A program made the translations under genes and the position numbers. The notes under the pieces are model-generated. The model was not told the origin of the DNA. It did not search any database and was given only the letters and a program-made list of their open reading frames with translations. 64,000 nucleotides of DNA. It comes from Peteryoungia algae (GTDB taxonomy: Bacteria; Pseudomonadota; Alphaproteobacteria; Rhizobiales; Rhizobiaceae). Each line of letters starts with the position of its first letter. Positions within the stretch are counted from its first letter, which is position 1. Location: positions 558,001 to 622,000 of the forward strand of contig NZ_CP128477.1 in NCBI RefSeq assembly GCF_030369675.1. The letters run 5' to 3'. This document shows positions 8,722 to 17,709 of this stretch, in pieces.

Positions 8722-11175
8722 ATGATCAGACTGATTGGATATCTCTTCGGATTGGCGTCCGTGCTGGCGCTCGGCGTCGCGGCCGTTGTCGCCGTCTATC
8801 TGAACGGGGTGACCAAGGACCTGCCGAACTACGAGGTTCTGGCGAGCTACTCTCCGCCGGTCACGACCCGCATTCATGCCGGCAACGGCGCGCTGGTGGC
8901 CGAATATGCCCGCGAGCGTCGCCTCTTCCTGCCGATCCAGGCGATCCCGGACCGGGTCAAGGCAGCCTTTCTCTCGGCCGAAGACAAGAATTTCTACAAC
9001 CATCCCGGCGTCGATATTTATGGTCTCGGCCGCGCCATCCTGGTCAACGTCCAGAACCTCGGTTCCGGACGCCGTCCGGTCGGTGCCTCGACGATCACCC
9101 AGCAGGTGGCGAAGAACTTCCTTTTGTCTTCTGACCAGACCATGGACCGCAAGATCAAGGAAGCGATCCTGTCCTTCCGCATCGAGCAGGCCTATTCCAA
9201 GGACAAGATCCTTGAACTCTATCTGAACGAGATCTTCTTCGGCCTGAACGCCTATGGCATCGCCGGCGCAGCGCTGACCTATTTCGACAAGTCGGTCACC
9301 GAACTGACAATCGCTGAAACAGCCTATCTCGCGGCTCTGCCCAAGGGGCCGAACAATTACCATCCCTTCCGCCGCACGGATGCGGCCCTCGAGCGCCGCA
9401 ACTGGGTCATCGATCGCATGGTCGAGAATGGCTTCGTCGCACGGCAAGAGGGTGAGGACGCCAAGACGCAGCCGCTCGGCGTCAACCTGCGCCGTTCCGG
9501 TTCGTCTCTCTTTGCCTCCGACTATTTCGCGGAAGAAGTCCGCCGCCAGATCATCGAGAAATATGGGGACAAATCTCTCTATGAAGGTGGCCTTTCGGTC
9601 CGCACCTCGCTCGATCCCCAGATGCAGATCGCGGCCCGCAAGGCGCTGCAGTCGGCACTCCTGACCTATGACCAGCGTCGCGGCTTCCGCGGACCCATCA
9701 AGCAGATTCCGCTTGAGGGCGACTGGGGTGTGCCGCTCGCTGAGATCCCTGGTCTCGCTGACGTACCGGAGTGGAAGATCGCCGTCGTCCTCGACGTGGC
9801 TGCCGACGGCGTCGATATCGGTCTGCAGCCCGCCAAGGAGGGGGGCGGCAAGGTCGTGGCGGAACGCATCCGTGGCCGTATCGCCCCCGCTGACATGGAA
9901 TGGGCCTATCGCTCCGCCCTCGGCGACCGCAAGTCGGTGAAGTCACCCGAAGGTGTGCTGTCGCCGGGCGATGTGGTCTATGTCGAGGCCCTGGAAGAAG
10001 GCTCGAGCGCCTATCGCCTGCGTCAGACGCCGAAGGTCCAGGGCGGCCTCGTCGCCATGGACCCGCATACTGGCCGCGTTCTCGCGATCGCCGGCGGGTT
10101 CTCCTATGCTCAGTCCGAGTTCAACCGCGCCACCCAGGCGATGCGTCAGCCCGGTTCGTCCTTCAAGCCCTTCGTCTATGCCGCTGCACTCGACACCGGC
10201 TATACCCCGGCATCCGTCATCATGGACGCCCCGGTCGAATTCGTCTCCGGTGGCCAGGTCTGGCGCCCGCAGAATTATGGCGGCGGTTCCGCCGGTCCGC
10301 AGACCCTGCGTCTCGGCATCGAGAAATCGCGTAACCTGATGACGGTGCGTCTAGCCAACGACATGGGCATGAACCTGGTGGCCGAATATGCCGAACGCTT
10401 CGGCATCTACGACAAGATGAACCCGGTGCTCGCCATGTCGCTCGGCTCCGGCGAAACGACGGTCATGCGCCTGGTCTCGGCCTATGCCGTCTTCGCCAAT
10501 GGTGGCAAGCAGATCAAGCCGACACTGATCGACCGTATCCAGGATCGCCACGGCAAGACGATCTTTCGTCACGAGGACCGGATCTGCGAAGCCTGCAACG
10601 CCGAGCGCTATACCGGCCAGGAAGAGCCGACTGTCGTCGACAATCGCGATCAGGTGCTCGATCCCATGACCGCCTACCAGATCACTTCGATGATGGAGGG
10701 CGTCGTCAGCCGAGGCACGGCTGCCGGCAAGATCAAGCTCGACCGCCCTGTCGCCGGCAAGACCGGAACCTCCAACGACGAGAAGGACGCCTGGTTCGTC
10801 GGCTACACGCCCGACCTCGTGGCCGGTGTTTTCATCGGCTTCGACCAGCCGGCACCGCTCGGGCGCGGCTCGACCGGCGGCTCGCTTGCAGCTCCTGTCT
10901 TCAATGACTTCATGCAGATGGCGACGGCCAACACGCCGCCCGGCAAGTTCTTCGTGCCGCAGGGCATGAGCTTCATTCCGGTCAACCGGACCACCGGCAT
11001 GGCCGCCTATGAAGGCGAACCCGATACGATCATGGAGGCGTTCAAGCCCGGCACCGGCCCGGCCGACTCGCTGTCGATCATCGGCATGGACGGCTATGCG
11101 CCACCGGAGGAAATCCTGCGAGATTCGCCTCAGGCCAACCAGGCTGTGACCTCGGGTTCCGGCGGCCTCTTCTAG
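8722..11175 (+). CDS. mrcA: Penicillin-binding protein 1A, bifunctional glycosyltransferase/transpeptidase
   Basis: This 817-residue inner-membrane enzyme polymerises and cross-links peptidoglycan. An N-terminal membrane anchor (about residues 5-27) leads into the GT51 domain with catalytic E87 (SAEDKNFYNH) and the GASTITQQ motif. A PBP1A-type inserted region follows. The transpeptidase domain has S479-x-x-K482 (GSSFKPF), S536-R-N538 and K680-T-G-T683. All key residues are intact. The 236-base gap after amiC shows no gene. About 105 bases separate its stop from prfB. Confidence 0.97.
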   Translation: MIRLIGYLFGLASVLALGVAAVVAVYLNGVTKDLPNYEVLASYSPPVTTRIHAGNGALVAEYARERRLFLPIQAIPDRVKAAFLSAEDKNFYNHPGVDIYGLGRAILVNVQNLGSGRRPVGASTITQQVAKNFLLSSDQTMDRKIKEAILSFRIEQAYSKDKILELYLNEIFFGLNAYGIAGAALTYFDKSVTELTIAETAYLAALPKGPNNYHPFRRTDAALERRNWVIDRMVENGFVARQEGEDAKTQPLGVNLRRSGSSLFASDYFAEEVRRQIIEKYGDKSLYEGGLSVRTSLDPQMQIAARKALQSALLTYDQRRGFRGPIKQIPLEGDWGVPLAEIPGLADVPEWKIAVVLDVAADGVDIGLQPAKEGGGKVVAERIRGRIAPADMEWAYRSALGDRKSVKSPEGVLSPGDVVYVEALEEGSSAYRLRQTPKVQGGLVAMDPHTGRVLAIAGGFSYAQSEFNRATQAMRQPGSSFKPFVYAAALDTGYTPASVIMDAPVEFVSGGQVWRPQNYGGGSAGPQTLRLGIEKSRNLMTVRLANDMGMNLVAEYAERFGIYDKMNPVLAMSLGSGETTVMRLVSAYAVFANGGKQIKPTLIDRIQDRHGKTIFRHEDRICEACNAERYTGQEEPTVVDNRDQVLDPMTAYQITSMMEGVVSRGTAAGKIKLDRPVAGKTGTSNDEKDAWFVGYTPDLVAGVFIGFDQPAPLGRGSTGGSLAAPVFNDFMQMATANTPPGKFFVPQGMSFIPVNRTTGMAAYEGEPDTIMEAFKPGTGPADSLSIIGMDGYAPPEEILRDSPQANQAVTSGSGGLF

Positions 11176-11280
11176 GCCTTATCGCACCGTTCCTCGTGAC
11201 CCGGCTCTTTACATCAGGGCCGGGCGCAACTATGCGAGGGGCCAGATTTTCACCAGTTTCAGAGGTCGAGAACCGAACGC

Positions 11281-12409
11281 ATGCGCAATGAAATTGAAAA
11301 TGTCGTCGACGAAATCAAGCAGGCCATAAGCCTGCTGAGGAGGCATCTTTGACTGGGATCAGGCGGTAAGACGACTGGACTGGTTGAACAACAAGGCCGA
11401 GGACCCGAACCTCTGGAACGATGCCCAGGAAGCCCAGAAGCTGATGCGCGAGCGCCAGCAGCTGGATGACAGCATTGCTGGCGTCAAGCGCCTCGAACAG
11501 GCGATGAACGACAACATCGAGCTGATCGAGATGGGCGAGGAAGAGGACGACGAATCGGTCGTCAAGGATGCCGAGGACCAGTTGAAGGCCCTGAAGACCG
11601 AGGCCGCCCGCCGTCAGGTGGAGGCCATGCTTTCGGGCGAGGCGGACAGCAACGACACCTATGTCGAAGTCCATTCGGGCGCCGGCGGCACAGAGAGCCA
11701 GGACTGGGCGAACATGCTTCTGCGCATGTATACCCGCTGGGCCGAGCGCTCTGGATTCAAGGTCGAGGTGCTGGAAGTGCATGACGGCGAAGAAGCCGGC
11801 ATCAAGTCTGCAACGATCCTCATCAAGGGCCACAATGCCTATGGCTGGATGAAGACCGAATCGGGCGTGCATCGCCTGGTCCGGATCTCACCCTATGATT
11901 CGAATGCGCGTCGCCACACATCGTTTTCGTCGATCTGGGTCTATCCGGTCGTTGACGACTCGATCAACATCGACATCAACGAGAGCGACTGCCGCATCGA
12001 TACCTATCGTTCGTCGGGCGCCGGCGGCCAGCACGTCAACACGACCGATTCGGCCGTCCGCATCACGCATATCCCGACCGGTATCGCGGTTGCCTGCCAG
12101 CAGGAGCGCTCGCAGCACAAGAACCGCGCCAAGGCCTGGGACATGTTGCGTGCCCGCCTCTACGAGGTCGAGCTGAAGAAGCGGGAAGAGGCAGCCAATG
12201 CCGAAGCCGCCTCGAAGACCGATATCGGCTGGGGCCACCAGATCCGCTCCTACGTGTTGCAGCCCTACCAGTTGGTCAAGGACCTGCGCACGGGCGTCGA
12301 AAGCACTGATCCGGACAGCGTCCTGAACGGCGAGCTGAACGAGTTCATGGAAGCAGCCCTTGCCCACCGCATCAGCGGCAAGGCATCGGAAGTCGCCGAC
12401 ATCGACTGA
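11281..12409 (+). CDS. prfB: Peptide chain release factor 2, expressed by programmed +1 frameshift
   Basis: RF2 reads UGA and UAA stops. The gene is in two frames: codons 1-23 (11281-11349) end at CTT, followed by an in-frame TGA; skipping one T (11350) continues the frame at 11351-12409. The joined protein is 375 residues. GGQ is at 248-250, matching the usual position. The stop-recognition tripeptide reads SPY at 203-205 where E. coli has SPF. The first part, [13 protein letters not shown], is the normal RF2 N-terminus, so this is not a sequencing error or pseudogene. A strong terminator follows. Confidence 0.97.
11338..11353 (+). promoter_or_regulatory. RF2 programmed frameshift signal
   Basis: AGGAGG, a three-base spacer (CAT), then CTT TGA C. 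The internal Shine-Dalgarno-like hexamer at exactly three bases from the slippery CTT, and the TGA followed by C, match the classic RF2 autoregulatory site. Low RF2 favours the shift, and high RF2 terminates at TGA. Confidence 0.96.
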
Positions 12410-12430
12410 CCATATCGGTCATCAGACAGG

Positions 12431-12464
12431 AAAAGGCGGAGCGCCGGGCGCTCCGCCTTTTTTT
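12431..12464 (+). terminator. Intrinsic terminator of prfB
   Basis: AAAAGGCGGAGCGC pairs perfectly with GCGCTCCGCCTTTT around a three-base loop, and the T-run continues. The opposite strand also has an A/T tail, so it may also stop the minus-strand gene that ends at 12488. Confidence 0.93.
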
Positions 12465-12487
12465 ATGGCGATCCGTCACCGGTCGTT

Positions 12488-12964
12488 TCAGTTGCTCGCC
12501 CGCTCCACGCGAATGTCGCCCAACTCGTCGATCAGCACCGTCCATTCCTCGACCCGATCGGTGTCGGGGGCGGTCTTGAGGTAGACGGTAGCAAAGAAGC
12601 CGGGCGTGCCGGCGACGCCGCCCATGCTCTCGGGACGGATGCCCGTCACATAGGGCTTGATGGCCGTGAATTCTTCGAGCTCGACGCTTTCCACCAGCCG
12701 AAGCCCTTGCTCGTCCGAGGCAATCATCTGCAGATGAACCCGGGCCGTCCGGTCCTCCTGTCGGATCGCCACGAGCTTGTAATAGCCGCGCTCGCCGCCT
12801 TCGACGCCGCTCTCTGCACCGGGCACGCCCTCCGGCCCCGATTCCCAATAGCCGCCGCTCATCACGAAGGTGGCGGCGAGGGGCAGGTCTCCGATGTCAT
12901 CGGCCACGGCAGGCGCAGACATGAAGAGCAGAAAGGCGAGGGCGGTCGAAAAGCGCGCTTTCAT
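12488..12964 (-). CDS. Secreted protein of unknown function
   Basis: This 158-residue protein has a clear signal peptide (MKARFSTALAFLLFMSAPAVA, cleavage after about residue 21), so it is probably periplasmic. The mature part contains YYKLVAIRQEDRTARVHLQMI and VEEWTVLIDELGDIRVE. It looks like a beta-rich fold, with no cysteines or catalytic motif that I recognise. The start at 12964 has GAGG five bases upstream; a longer frame to 12994 would bury the signal peptide. It begins seven bases after the nadK stop, so the two are likely co-transcribed. Function unknown. Confidence 0.8.
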   Translation of the reverse strand: MKARFSTALAFLLFMSAPAVADDIGDLPLAATFVMSGGYWESGPEGVPGAESGVEGGERGYYKLVAIRQEDRTARVHLQMIASDEQGLRLVESVELEEFTAIKPYVTGIRPESMGGVAGTPGFFATVYLKTAPDTDRVEEWTVLIDELGDIRVERASN

Positions 12965-12971
12965 CGGAGCC

Positions 12972-13745
12972 TCAATCGGAAAACTGTTCGGCAATGATTC
13001 GGTCTGACCAGGATCTGTCCGGATCGGACAGGATGCGCGCGGTGGTGTCCTCGGATTGCGCGATCTCCACCCTCAGAACCGATTTGACCTCTGTATGATC
13101 CGCCACCGCGTTGACCGGACGCTTTTCCGGCTCCAGCACTTCGAGAACCACGGTGACCTTGTCCGGCAAAAGAGCGCCCCGCCAGCGGCGGGGACGGAAG
13201 GCGCTGACCGGCGTAAGTGCCAGAAGCGGTGCCTCGAGCGGCAGGATAGGGCCATGGGCGGAAAGATTGTAGGCAGTTGATCCGACGGGCGTCGCCACCA
13301 TCAGCCCGTCGCAGATCAGTTCCTCGAGCCGCACCTTGCCATCGATCACCACGCGCAGTTTCGCGGCCTGATACGATTGACGCAGCACCGAGACCTCGTT
13401 GATCGCGAGCGCAAAGGAGACGGATCCGTCGGTATTGCTGGTCGTCATTTTCAGCGGGTGGAATTCGTTTTCCACGGCCACCTCGATCCGCTCCGGCAGA
13501 CTGTCGGTGGAAAAATCGTTCATCAGGAAGCCGACAGAGCCGCGGTTCATCCCGTAGATCAGCTTGCCGCTGTTCATCGTGTCGTGCAGCGTCTGCAGCA
13601 TGAAGCCGTCGCCGCCGAGCGCCACGATGACATCGGCCTCAGCCGGCTCGGTGTGACCGTAGAGCCGAATCAGGTCATTGCGCGAAGCCTGGGCTTCGTC
13701 GGTGTTGGAAGCGATGAAGGCGAGCGACCGGAACGTGCGAGACAT
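12972..13745 (-). CDS. nadK: NAD kinase
   Basis: The 257-residue enzyme phosphorylates NAD to NADP. It shows the GGDG motif (residues 44-47), NRGSVGFL, the DGLMVATPVGSTAYNLSAHGPI substrate loop and the conserved LTPVSAFRPRRWRG stretch. The length suits the short bacterial form. The chosen ATG gives the normal family N-terminus; the open frame runs on through the tRNA-Thr region upstream but that part is not coding. The secreted-protein gene follows after seven bases. Confidence 0.95.
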   Translation of the reverse strand: MSRTFRSLAFIASNTDEAQASRNDLIRLYGHTEPAEADVIVALGGDGFMLQTLHDTMNSGKLIYGMNRGSVGFLMNDFSTDSLPERIEVAVENEFHPLKMTTSNTDGSVSFALAINEVSVLRQSYQAAKLRVVIDGKVRLEELICDGLMVATPVGSTAYNLSAHGPILPLEAPLLALTPVSAFRPRRWRGALLPDKVTVVLEVLEPEKRPVNAVADHTEVKSVLRVEIAQSEDTTARILSDPDRSWSDRIIAEQFSD

Positions 13746-13939
13746 GGCGAGCCCTGATGAGATGTTGCCATGTCGTACATGACAAATAGCTGTAACCACA
13801 AGCCGTTTTGCCCTCGAAACGGTTCGGCTCGCGGTTGAGTGATCAGCCCGCGCCCCATGCGGAAATTCATCATATCCGCTAACCGTCCGGCGATTTTTTG
13901 CTTTACCGCAAATCGATTTCCGCCTAAACACCGCGCACT

Positions 13940-14015
<76 letters not shown>

Positions 14016-14098
14016 CTTCTCTTCACATCTGGCTATTTTTGTCATTGTCCTTTCGGGCTGTTCTTTGGCATGGTCTGGCGACAGCCGAGGGAGACCCG

Positions 14099-15073
14099 AT
14101 GCACGTACCGATTTTGGCCGGCCTTGCACTGGCCATGACTGCCGTTCTGAGCCTTCCGCGCGAAAGCCGGGCCGCCGATATCAAATATGCCTGTGACGAC
14201 GGTACCTCCCTGACCGTCACCTTCAGCGAGAAGGCGGCGGAACTCACGCTCCCAGACGGCGAGAAGTTCTCCCTTCCGCAACAGCCGGCCGCCAGCGGTT
14301 TCTGGTATTCAAACAGTCGTTACGAGCTGCGCGGCAAGGGCGAGGAATTGCGATTCGCAATCGGCCGCATGGCGCCCGTCACCTGCCGCAATGCTGGCGA
14401 GGTCACCGGACAGTTCGACAGGGCGACGCGCGCCGAGGTCGAGCTTGCCGAGAAAGACACAGGCTTCGACACGAAGGGCAAGCTTACCTGCCTGCGGTAT
14501 CCGAACTTCGCCTTGAAGGAGCTCGACCTCGGCGAAAAAGGGGCGGCCGGGCTGTTCATCGCCTCGTCCGAGGGACCCTGTCAGCTCAACCCGGCGCTCG
14601 ACCGCAGGATAGAGGACGAACGTGCCGGCTATCTCTGGGGCGCGGTCGGCCCTTACGCCTTCTTCCGCGGCGCAGATGGCTGGAACGGTGGCCTGCCATT
14701 CGTCGTCTACGACGCACGCACGGGCGCGCGCCTGATGGAGGATGTCCTGGCCGGCGAGTTTTCCGCGCTGGCCCTCGTCGGCGAGGAGCTGACCCTGCGC
14801 TATCGCCGCATCTTCGCCGCCGAATGCTCGCTGATTGCCGCGCCGGAGAGCTGCTCGGCCACTCTTCGCAGGGAGCTCGGCCTCGAAGCCGATCGCCCCA
14901 TGCCCGATTGCCGTGCCGCATACCAACCCGCCATCGCCGCTGATCCGGATGCCGCAAAGACCATCGAGGCCTGGCCGAGCGTCATCGAATATCCGGTTGA
15001 GCGCAGCCTCTCTAATGATGGCACGTCCGCCGTCGCGATCGAAGGGGAAATCACCTGCCGGCCGGCCATGTGA
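14099..15073 (+). CDS. Periplasmic protein with N-terminal MliC (C-type lysozyme inhibitor) domain
   Basis: The 324-residue protein begins with a signal peptide (about residues 1-25, ending SRAA). An MliC-like domain follows at about 26-105: IKYACDDGTSLTVTF, a LPDGEKFSLP turn, then a strand ending VTCRN. MliC proteins inhibit host or competitor lysozymes. The remaining 200 residues have several cysteines (KGKLTCLRYPNF, EGPCQLNP, ECSLIAAPESC) but no domain I recognise, so this is a longer architecture than plain MliC. The start has GGGAG five bases upstream. No lipobox cysteine is seen at the cleavage site, so it is probably soluble. Confidence 0.75.
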   Translation: MHVPILAGLALAMTAVLSLPRESRAADIKYACDDGTSLTVTFSEKAAELTLPDGEKFSLPQQPAASGFWYSNSRYELRGKGEELRFAIGRMAPVTCRNAGEVTGQFDRATRAEVELAEKDTGFDTKGKLTCLRYPNFALKELDLGEKGAAGLFIASSEGPCQLNPALDRRIEDERAGYLWGAVGPYAFFRGADGWNGGLPFVVYDARTGARLMEDVLAGEFSALALVGEELTLRYRRIFAAECSLIAAPESCSATLRRELGLEADRPMPDCRAAYQPAIAADPDAAKTIEAWPSVIEYPVERSLSNDGTSAVAIEGEITCRPAM

Positions 15074-15162
15074 CCGCACGATGCCTGTCGGCGGATTTCG
15101 ATTCGACAAACGTAAAAAATGAGAGCTTACTGCGTGGGTGCAACTGCCACGGGGACACTCTC

Positions 15163-15648
15163 ATGATCTTCGGTATGTCGCCTTTCACATTTTTTCATGT
15201 TGTGCTGAGCCTGATCGGCATCGCCGCCGGTTTCATCGCCCTCGGAGGCTGGCTCCGTGGGCACCTGCGCTCCGGCTGGACCGTCGTCTTTCTCGTCACG
15301 ACGATCGCCACGGTGCTGACGGGATTTGTCTTCCCCTTCACCGTCGTCACGCCCGCCATCGTGTTCGGGATCATCTCGACGGTGGTGCTGGCCATCGCCG
15401 TCTTTGCGCTGTACCGCCAGCATCTCCTTGGGCGCTGGCGATTGGCCTTTCTGCTCAGTGCCCTTTTCGCGCTTTACCTCAACACATTCGTGTTGATCGT
15501 CCAGGCGTTCCAGAAGGTCGGGCCGCTCAACGCTCTGGCGCCGACGGGAACGGAGCCTCCATTCGCCGTCGCGCAGGTCCTGTTGCTCGTGGTCTTCATT
15601 GCCCTCGGCTACCGGCTCTTGCGGCGTTCCGTACCCTTTGCCATGTGA
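15163..15648 (+). CDS. Small polytopic membrane protein (DUF2306-like?)
   Basis: The 161-residue protein is almost entirely hydrophobic, with about four or five membrane spans (roughly residues 8-28, 36-60, 62-85, 93-118 and 132-152) and Arg-rich short loops. An internal Met four codons later (MSPFTFFHV) could be the true start; GGGGA lies eight bases before the first. It resembles small DUF2306-type membrane proteins in layout, but this is a weak guess and no function is assigned. It ends 16 bases before the convergent glycosyltransferase gene. Confidence 0.75.
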   Translation: MIFGMSPFTFFHVVLSLIGIAAGFIALGGWLRGHLRSGWTVVFLVTTIATVLTGFVFPFTVVTPAIVFGIISTVVLAIAVFALYRQHLLGRWRLAFLLSALFALYLNTFVLIVQAFQKVGPLNALAPTGTEPPFAVAQVLLLVVFIALGYRLLRRSVPFAM

Positions 15649-15664
15649 GTGGCGGCGTGGAGGC

Positions 15665-16879
15665 TCATTCCTCCGCGTCCCGGCGCGCGGCCTCCTGTAT
15701 GTCGTGCAACAGGTCGGGCAGGGCGCTCTGCACCCGGTTCCAGCTCGGCATGAAGGGCGTGGCATTCGGCTTGTCGAGATAGAGCTGGCCGGCCTCGATG
15801 AGATTGGCGGCGAACAGTTCGACCGCCTGCTCCTCGCGGTGCCGGTCGGTGGTCAGCCCGTTCATTCTTGCGTCGTGGTAATAGGTTTCCACAAGGTCCA
15901 GTGCGGTCCGGTAATAGGTGGCCTTCAGCGTCCGGAAGGCGTCCTGGCTGAACACCACGCCGTCGGTCGCAAGTTTGCGGTAGAGCGCCTTGGTGATGTC
16001 GATCGACATGCGCGACAGCCCCTTGGCCGCATCTTCGGGTGACAGCGGCTGGTGCTTGTGGTCATAGGCGTCGGCAATATCCACCTGGCAGATCGTCTGG
16101 ACCGAATAATTGCGCCACAGTTCCGACAGGACGCCGATCTCCAGCCCCCAATCGGAGGGAATGCGGATGTCGGAAAGGATATGGGTCTGCATGGCGAATT
16201 CGCCGGCGAGCGGATAGCGGAAGGCCTTGAGGTACTCGATGTAGGGATGGTGCCCCACCACCTTTTCCAGGCTGAGCAGCAGGGGTGTCACCAGCAGCCG
16301 CGTCACGCGGCCATTCAAAGATCCGTCGGCAATGCGCGGATAGTAGCCCTTGGAAAAAACGTAAGGGAAGCGCGGATTGGAAACCGGATAGACGAGGCTG
16401 GTCAGCATGTCGCGGGAATAGGTGATGATATCGCAGTCATGCAGGGCCACCACACCCGCCTGCCGGCCGGCCAGCACATAGCCCATGCAGAACCAGACGT
16501 TTCTTCCCTTGCCCGGCTGGTCGGGTGACAGATTTTCGACCTTCAGTTTCTCGTCGATGGCCCGCATTCGTGGACCGTCATGCCACAAGATGGTGTGTTT
16601 CTGCGGCAGGCGCGAGAAATAGTCTTTGGCGTGACGGAACTGCTTTTCGTCCGCCTGGTCGAGCCCGATGACGATCTCGGAGATATAGGAGACCTGCGAG
16701 AGTTCGGAAACGATGTGTTCGAGGGCAGGGGCTTCCAGTTCGGAATAGAGCGACGGCAGGATGAGCGTGATCGGACGGGAGGCGGAAAAGTCCGTGAGCT
16801 CCTTTTCCATCCGTTCCTGGGAGTGTTCCCGAAGATTGTGCAGGGTTGGGACCACGCCATTCTGATGGAAATCCGCCAT
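15665..16879 (-). CDS. Glycosyltransferase, GpgS-like (GT81-type glucosyl-3-phosphoglycerate synthase candidate)
   Basis: The 404-residue cytoplasmic protein has a GT-A fold. After an Ile/Leu-rich first strand (ITLILPSLYSELEAPAL), it has SEIVIGLD, a GKGRNVWF stretch (124-130) and the metal-binding D148-x-D150 in ALHDCDIITY. The middle contains GRVTRLLVTPLL and AGEFAMQTHIL, seen in GpgS-type enzymes that join a nucleotide sugar to 3-phosphoglycerate. The neighbour upstream is an HAD phosphatase related to mannosyl-3-phosphoglycerate phosphatase, so the pair probably makes glucosyl- or mannosylglycerate. The start has AAGGA about eight bases upstream. The sugar donor is not certain. Confidence 0.8.
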   Translation of the reverse strand: MADFHQNGVVPTLHNLREHSQERMEKELTDFSASRPITLILPSLYSELEAPALEHIVSELSQVSYISEIVIGLDQADEKQFRHAKDYFSRLPQKHTILWHDGPRMRAIDEKLKVENLSPDQPGKGRNVWFCMGYVLAGRQAGVVALHDCDIITYSRDMLTSLVYPVSNPRFPYVFSKGYYPRIADGSLNGRVTRLLVTPLLLSLEKVVGHHPYIEYLKAFRYPLAGEFAMQTHILSDIRIPSDWGLEIGVLSELWRNYSVQTICQVDIADAYDHKHQPLSPEDAAKGLSRMSIDITKALYRKLATDGVVFSQDAFRTLKATYYRTALDLVETYYHDARMNGLTTDRHREEQAVELFAANLIEAGQLYLDKPNATPFMPSWNRVQSALPDLLHDIQEAARRDAEE

Positions 16880-16917
16880 GTCTAATTCCTTTCGTGATGA
16901 AACCGGTTGAAACCGGC

Positions 16918-17709
16918 TCAGAGAAATCCCGTGGCAACGAGTTGATGGATAATGATGTTCCAGCCTTCGGGACCGGCCTGCTGCGAACGCAGGATATTCC
17001 CCTGCCTTTCCCGCTCCGTGACGGGCAGGGGCTGGTGCGCGGGATTGGCGATGATGATGCCGCAATCGGCGGCTTCCAGCATGGCAAGGTCATTGGGCGC
17101 ATCCCCGAGCGCGACGGTGCGAACAGGCGTTCCCAGGCTCGACTGATAATGCGCGACCACCTCGGCCATGCGCTCGGCCTTGGAGGTCTTCGGCATCAGC
17201 GTGAAGAAGCGTCCGCCCTGGACGGCCGTGAAGCCTCGTCTATCGAGGAAGTCGAGAAACGCCTGCTTCTGCCCATCGGTCCCGCTGAAAAGACCGGGCT
17301 CCGAAAAGCGCCGCTGTCGCGCAAGCACGGCGGAGGCATGGGAGAGGCCCGTCTTCCTGGACACCTCTTCCGCGTCCCAATCCCCGAAGCCTTCGAAACA
17401 GGCGCTGAGCTCCTTAGGTAAGTCCCTAAGGATTGCCCGCAGATGTTTGTAAGGACTCGATGAATTGTCATCCGTCCCGGCCGCTTCCGAAGGCAGCCCG
17501 ACGACGCCGGCGCCGTTTTCCACGATCATCGGGTGAGCAATGCCGATCGCGTCGGCAATCGGGCGCATTTCGGCCTCTGTCTTGCTGCTCGCGAGGATCA
17601 CCGGGATGCCACGCGCCTTCAAGAGGTCGAGCGCCGGCCGGGCGGCCTCGAAGGAATAGCTGCCGTGGTCGAGCAGCGTTCCGTCGAGGTCGGTGAAGAC
17701 GAGCATCAT
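16918..17709 (-). CDS. HAD-IIB phosphatase, mannosyl-3-phosphoglycerate phosphatase-like
   Basis: This 263-residue HAD enzyme has motif I DLDGTLL (nucleophile D7, acid D9), motif II in ILASSKTEAEM, and motif IV GDAPNDLAMLEAAD, with a C2B-type cap between. It is predicted to dephosphorylate the phospho-sugar-glycerate made by the glycosyltransferase gene 38 bases downstream. The start overlaps the rlmB stop by one base (TGATG). A second ATG three bases later has better Shine-Dalgarno spacing. The sugar (glucose or mannose) cannot be read from sequence. Confidence 0.82.
   Translation of the reverse strand: MMLVFTDLDGTLLDHGSYSFEAARPALDLLKARGIPVILASSKTEAEMRPIADAIGIAHPMIVENGAGVVGLPSEAAGTDDNSSSPYKHLRAILRDLPKELSACFEGFGDWDAEEVSRKTGLSHASAVLARQRRFSEPGLFSGTDGQKQAFLDFLDRRGFTAVQGGRFFTLMPKTSKAERMAEVVAHYQSSLGTPVRTVALGDAPNDLAMLEAADCGIIIANPAHQPLPVTERERQGNILRSQQAGPEGWNIIIHQLVATGFL

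Noticed and set aside
8507..8725. 72-residue frame between amiC and mrcA
   Set aside because: No supported start, overlaps the mrcA ATG, and composition is typical of random frames here.
11175..11280. Possible terminator after mrcA (CCCGGC with GCCGGG)
   Set aside because: The stem is short, interrupted and lacks a T-run, so it was not called.
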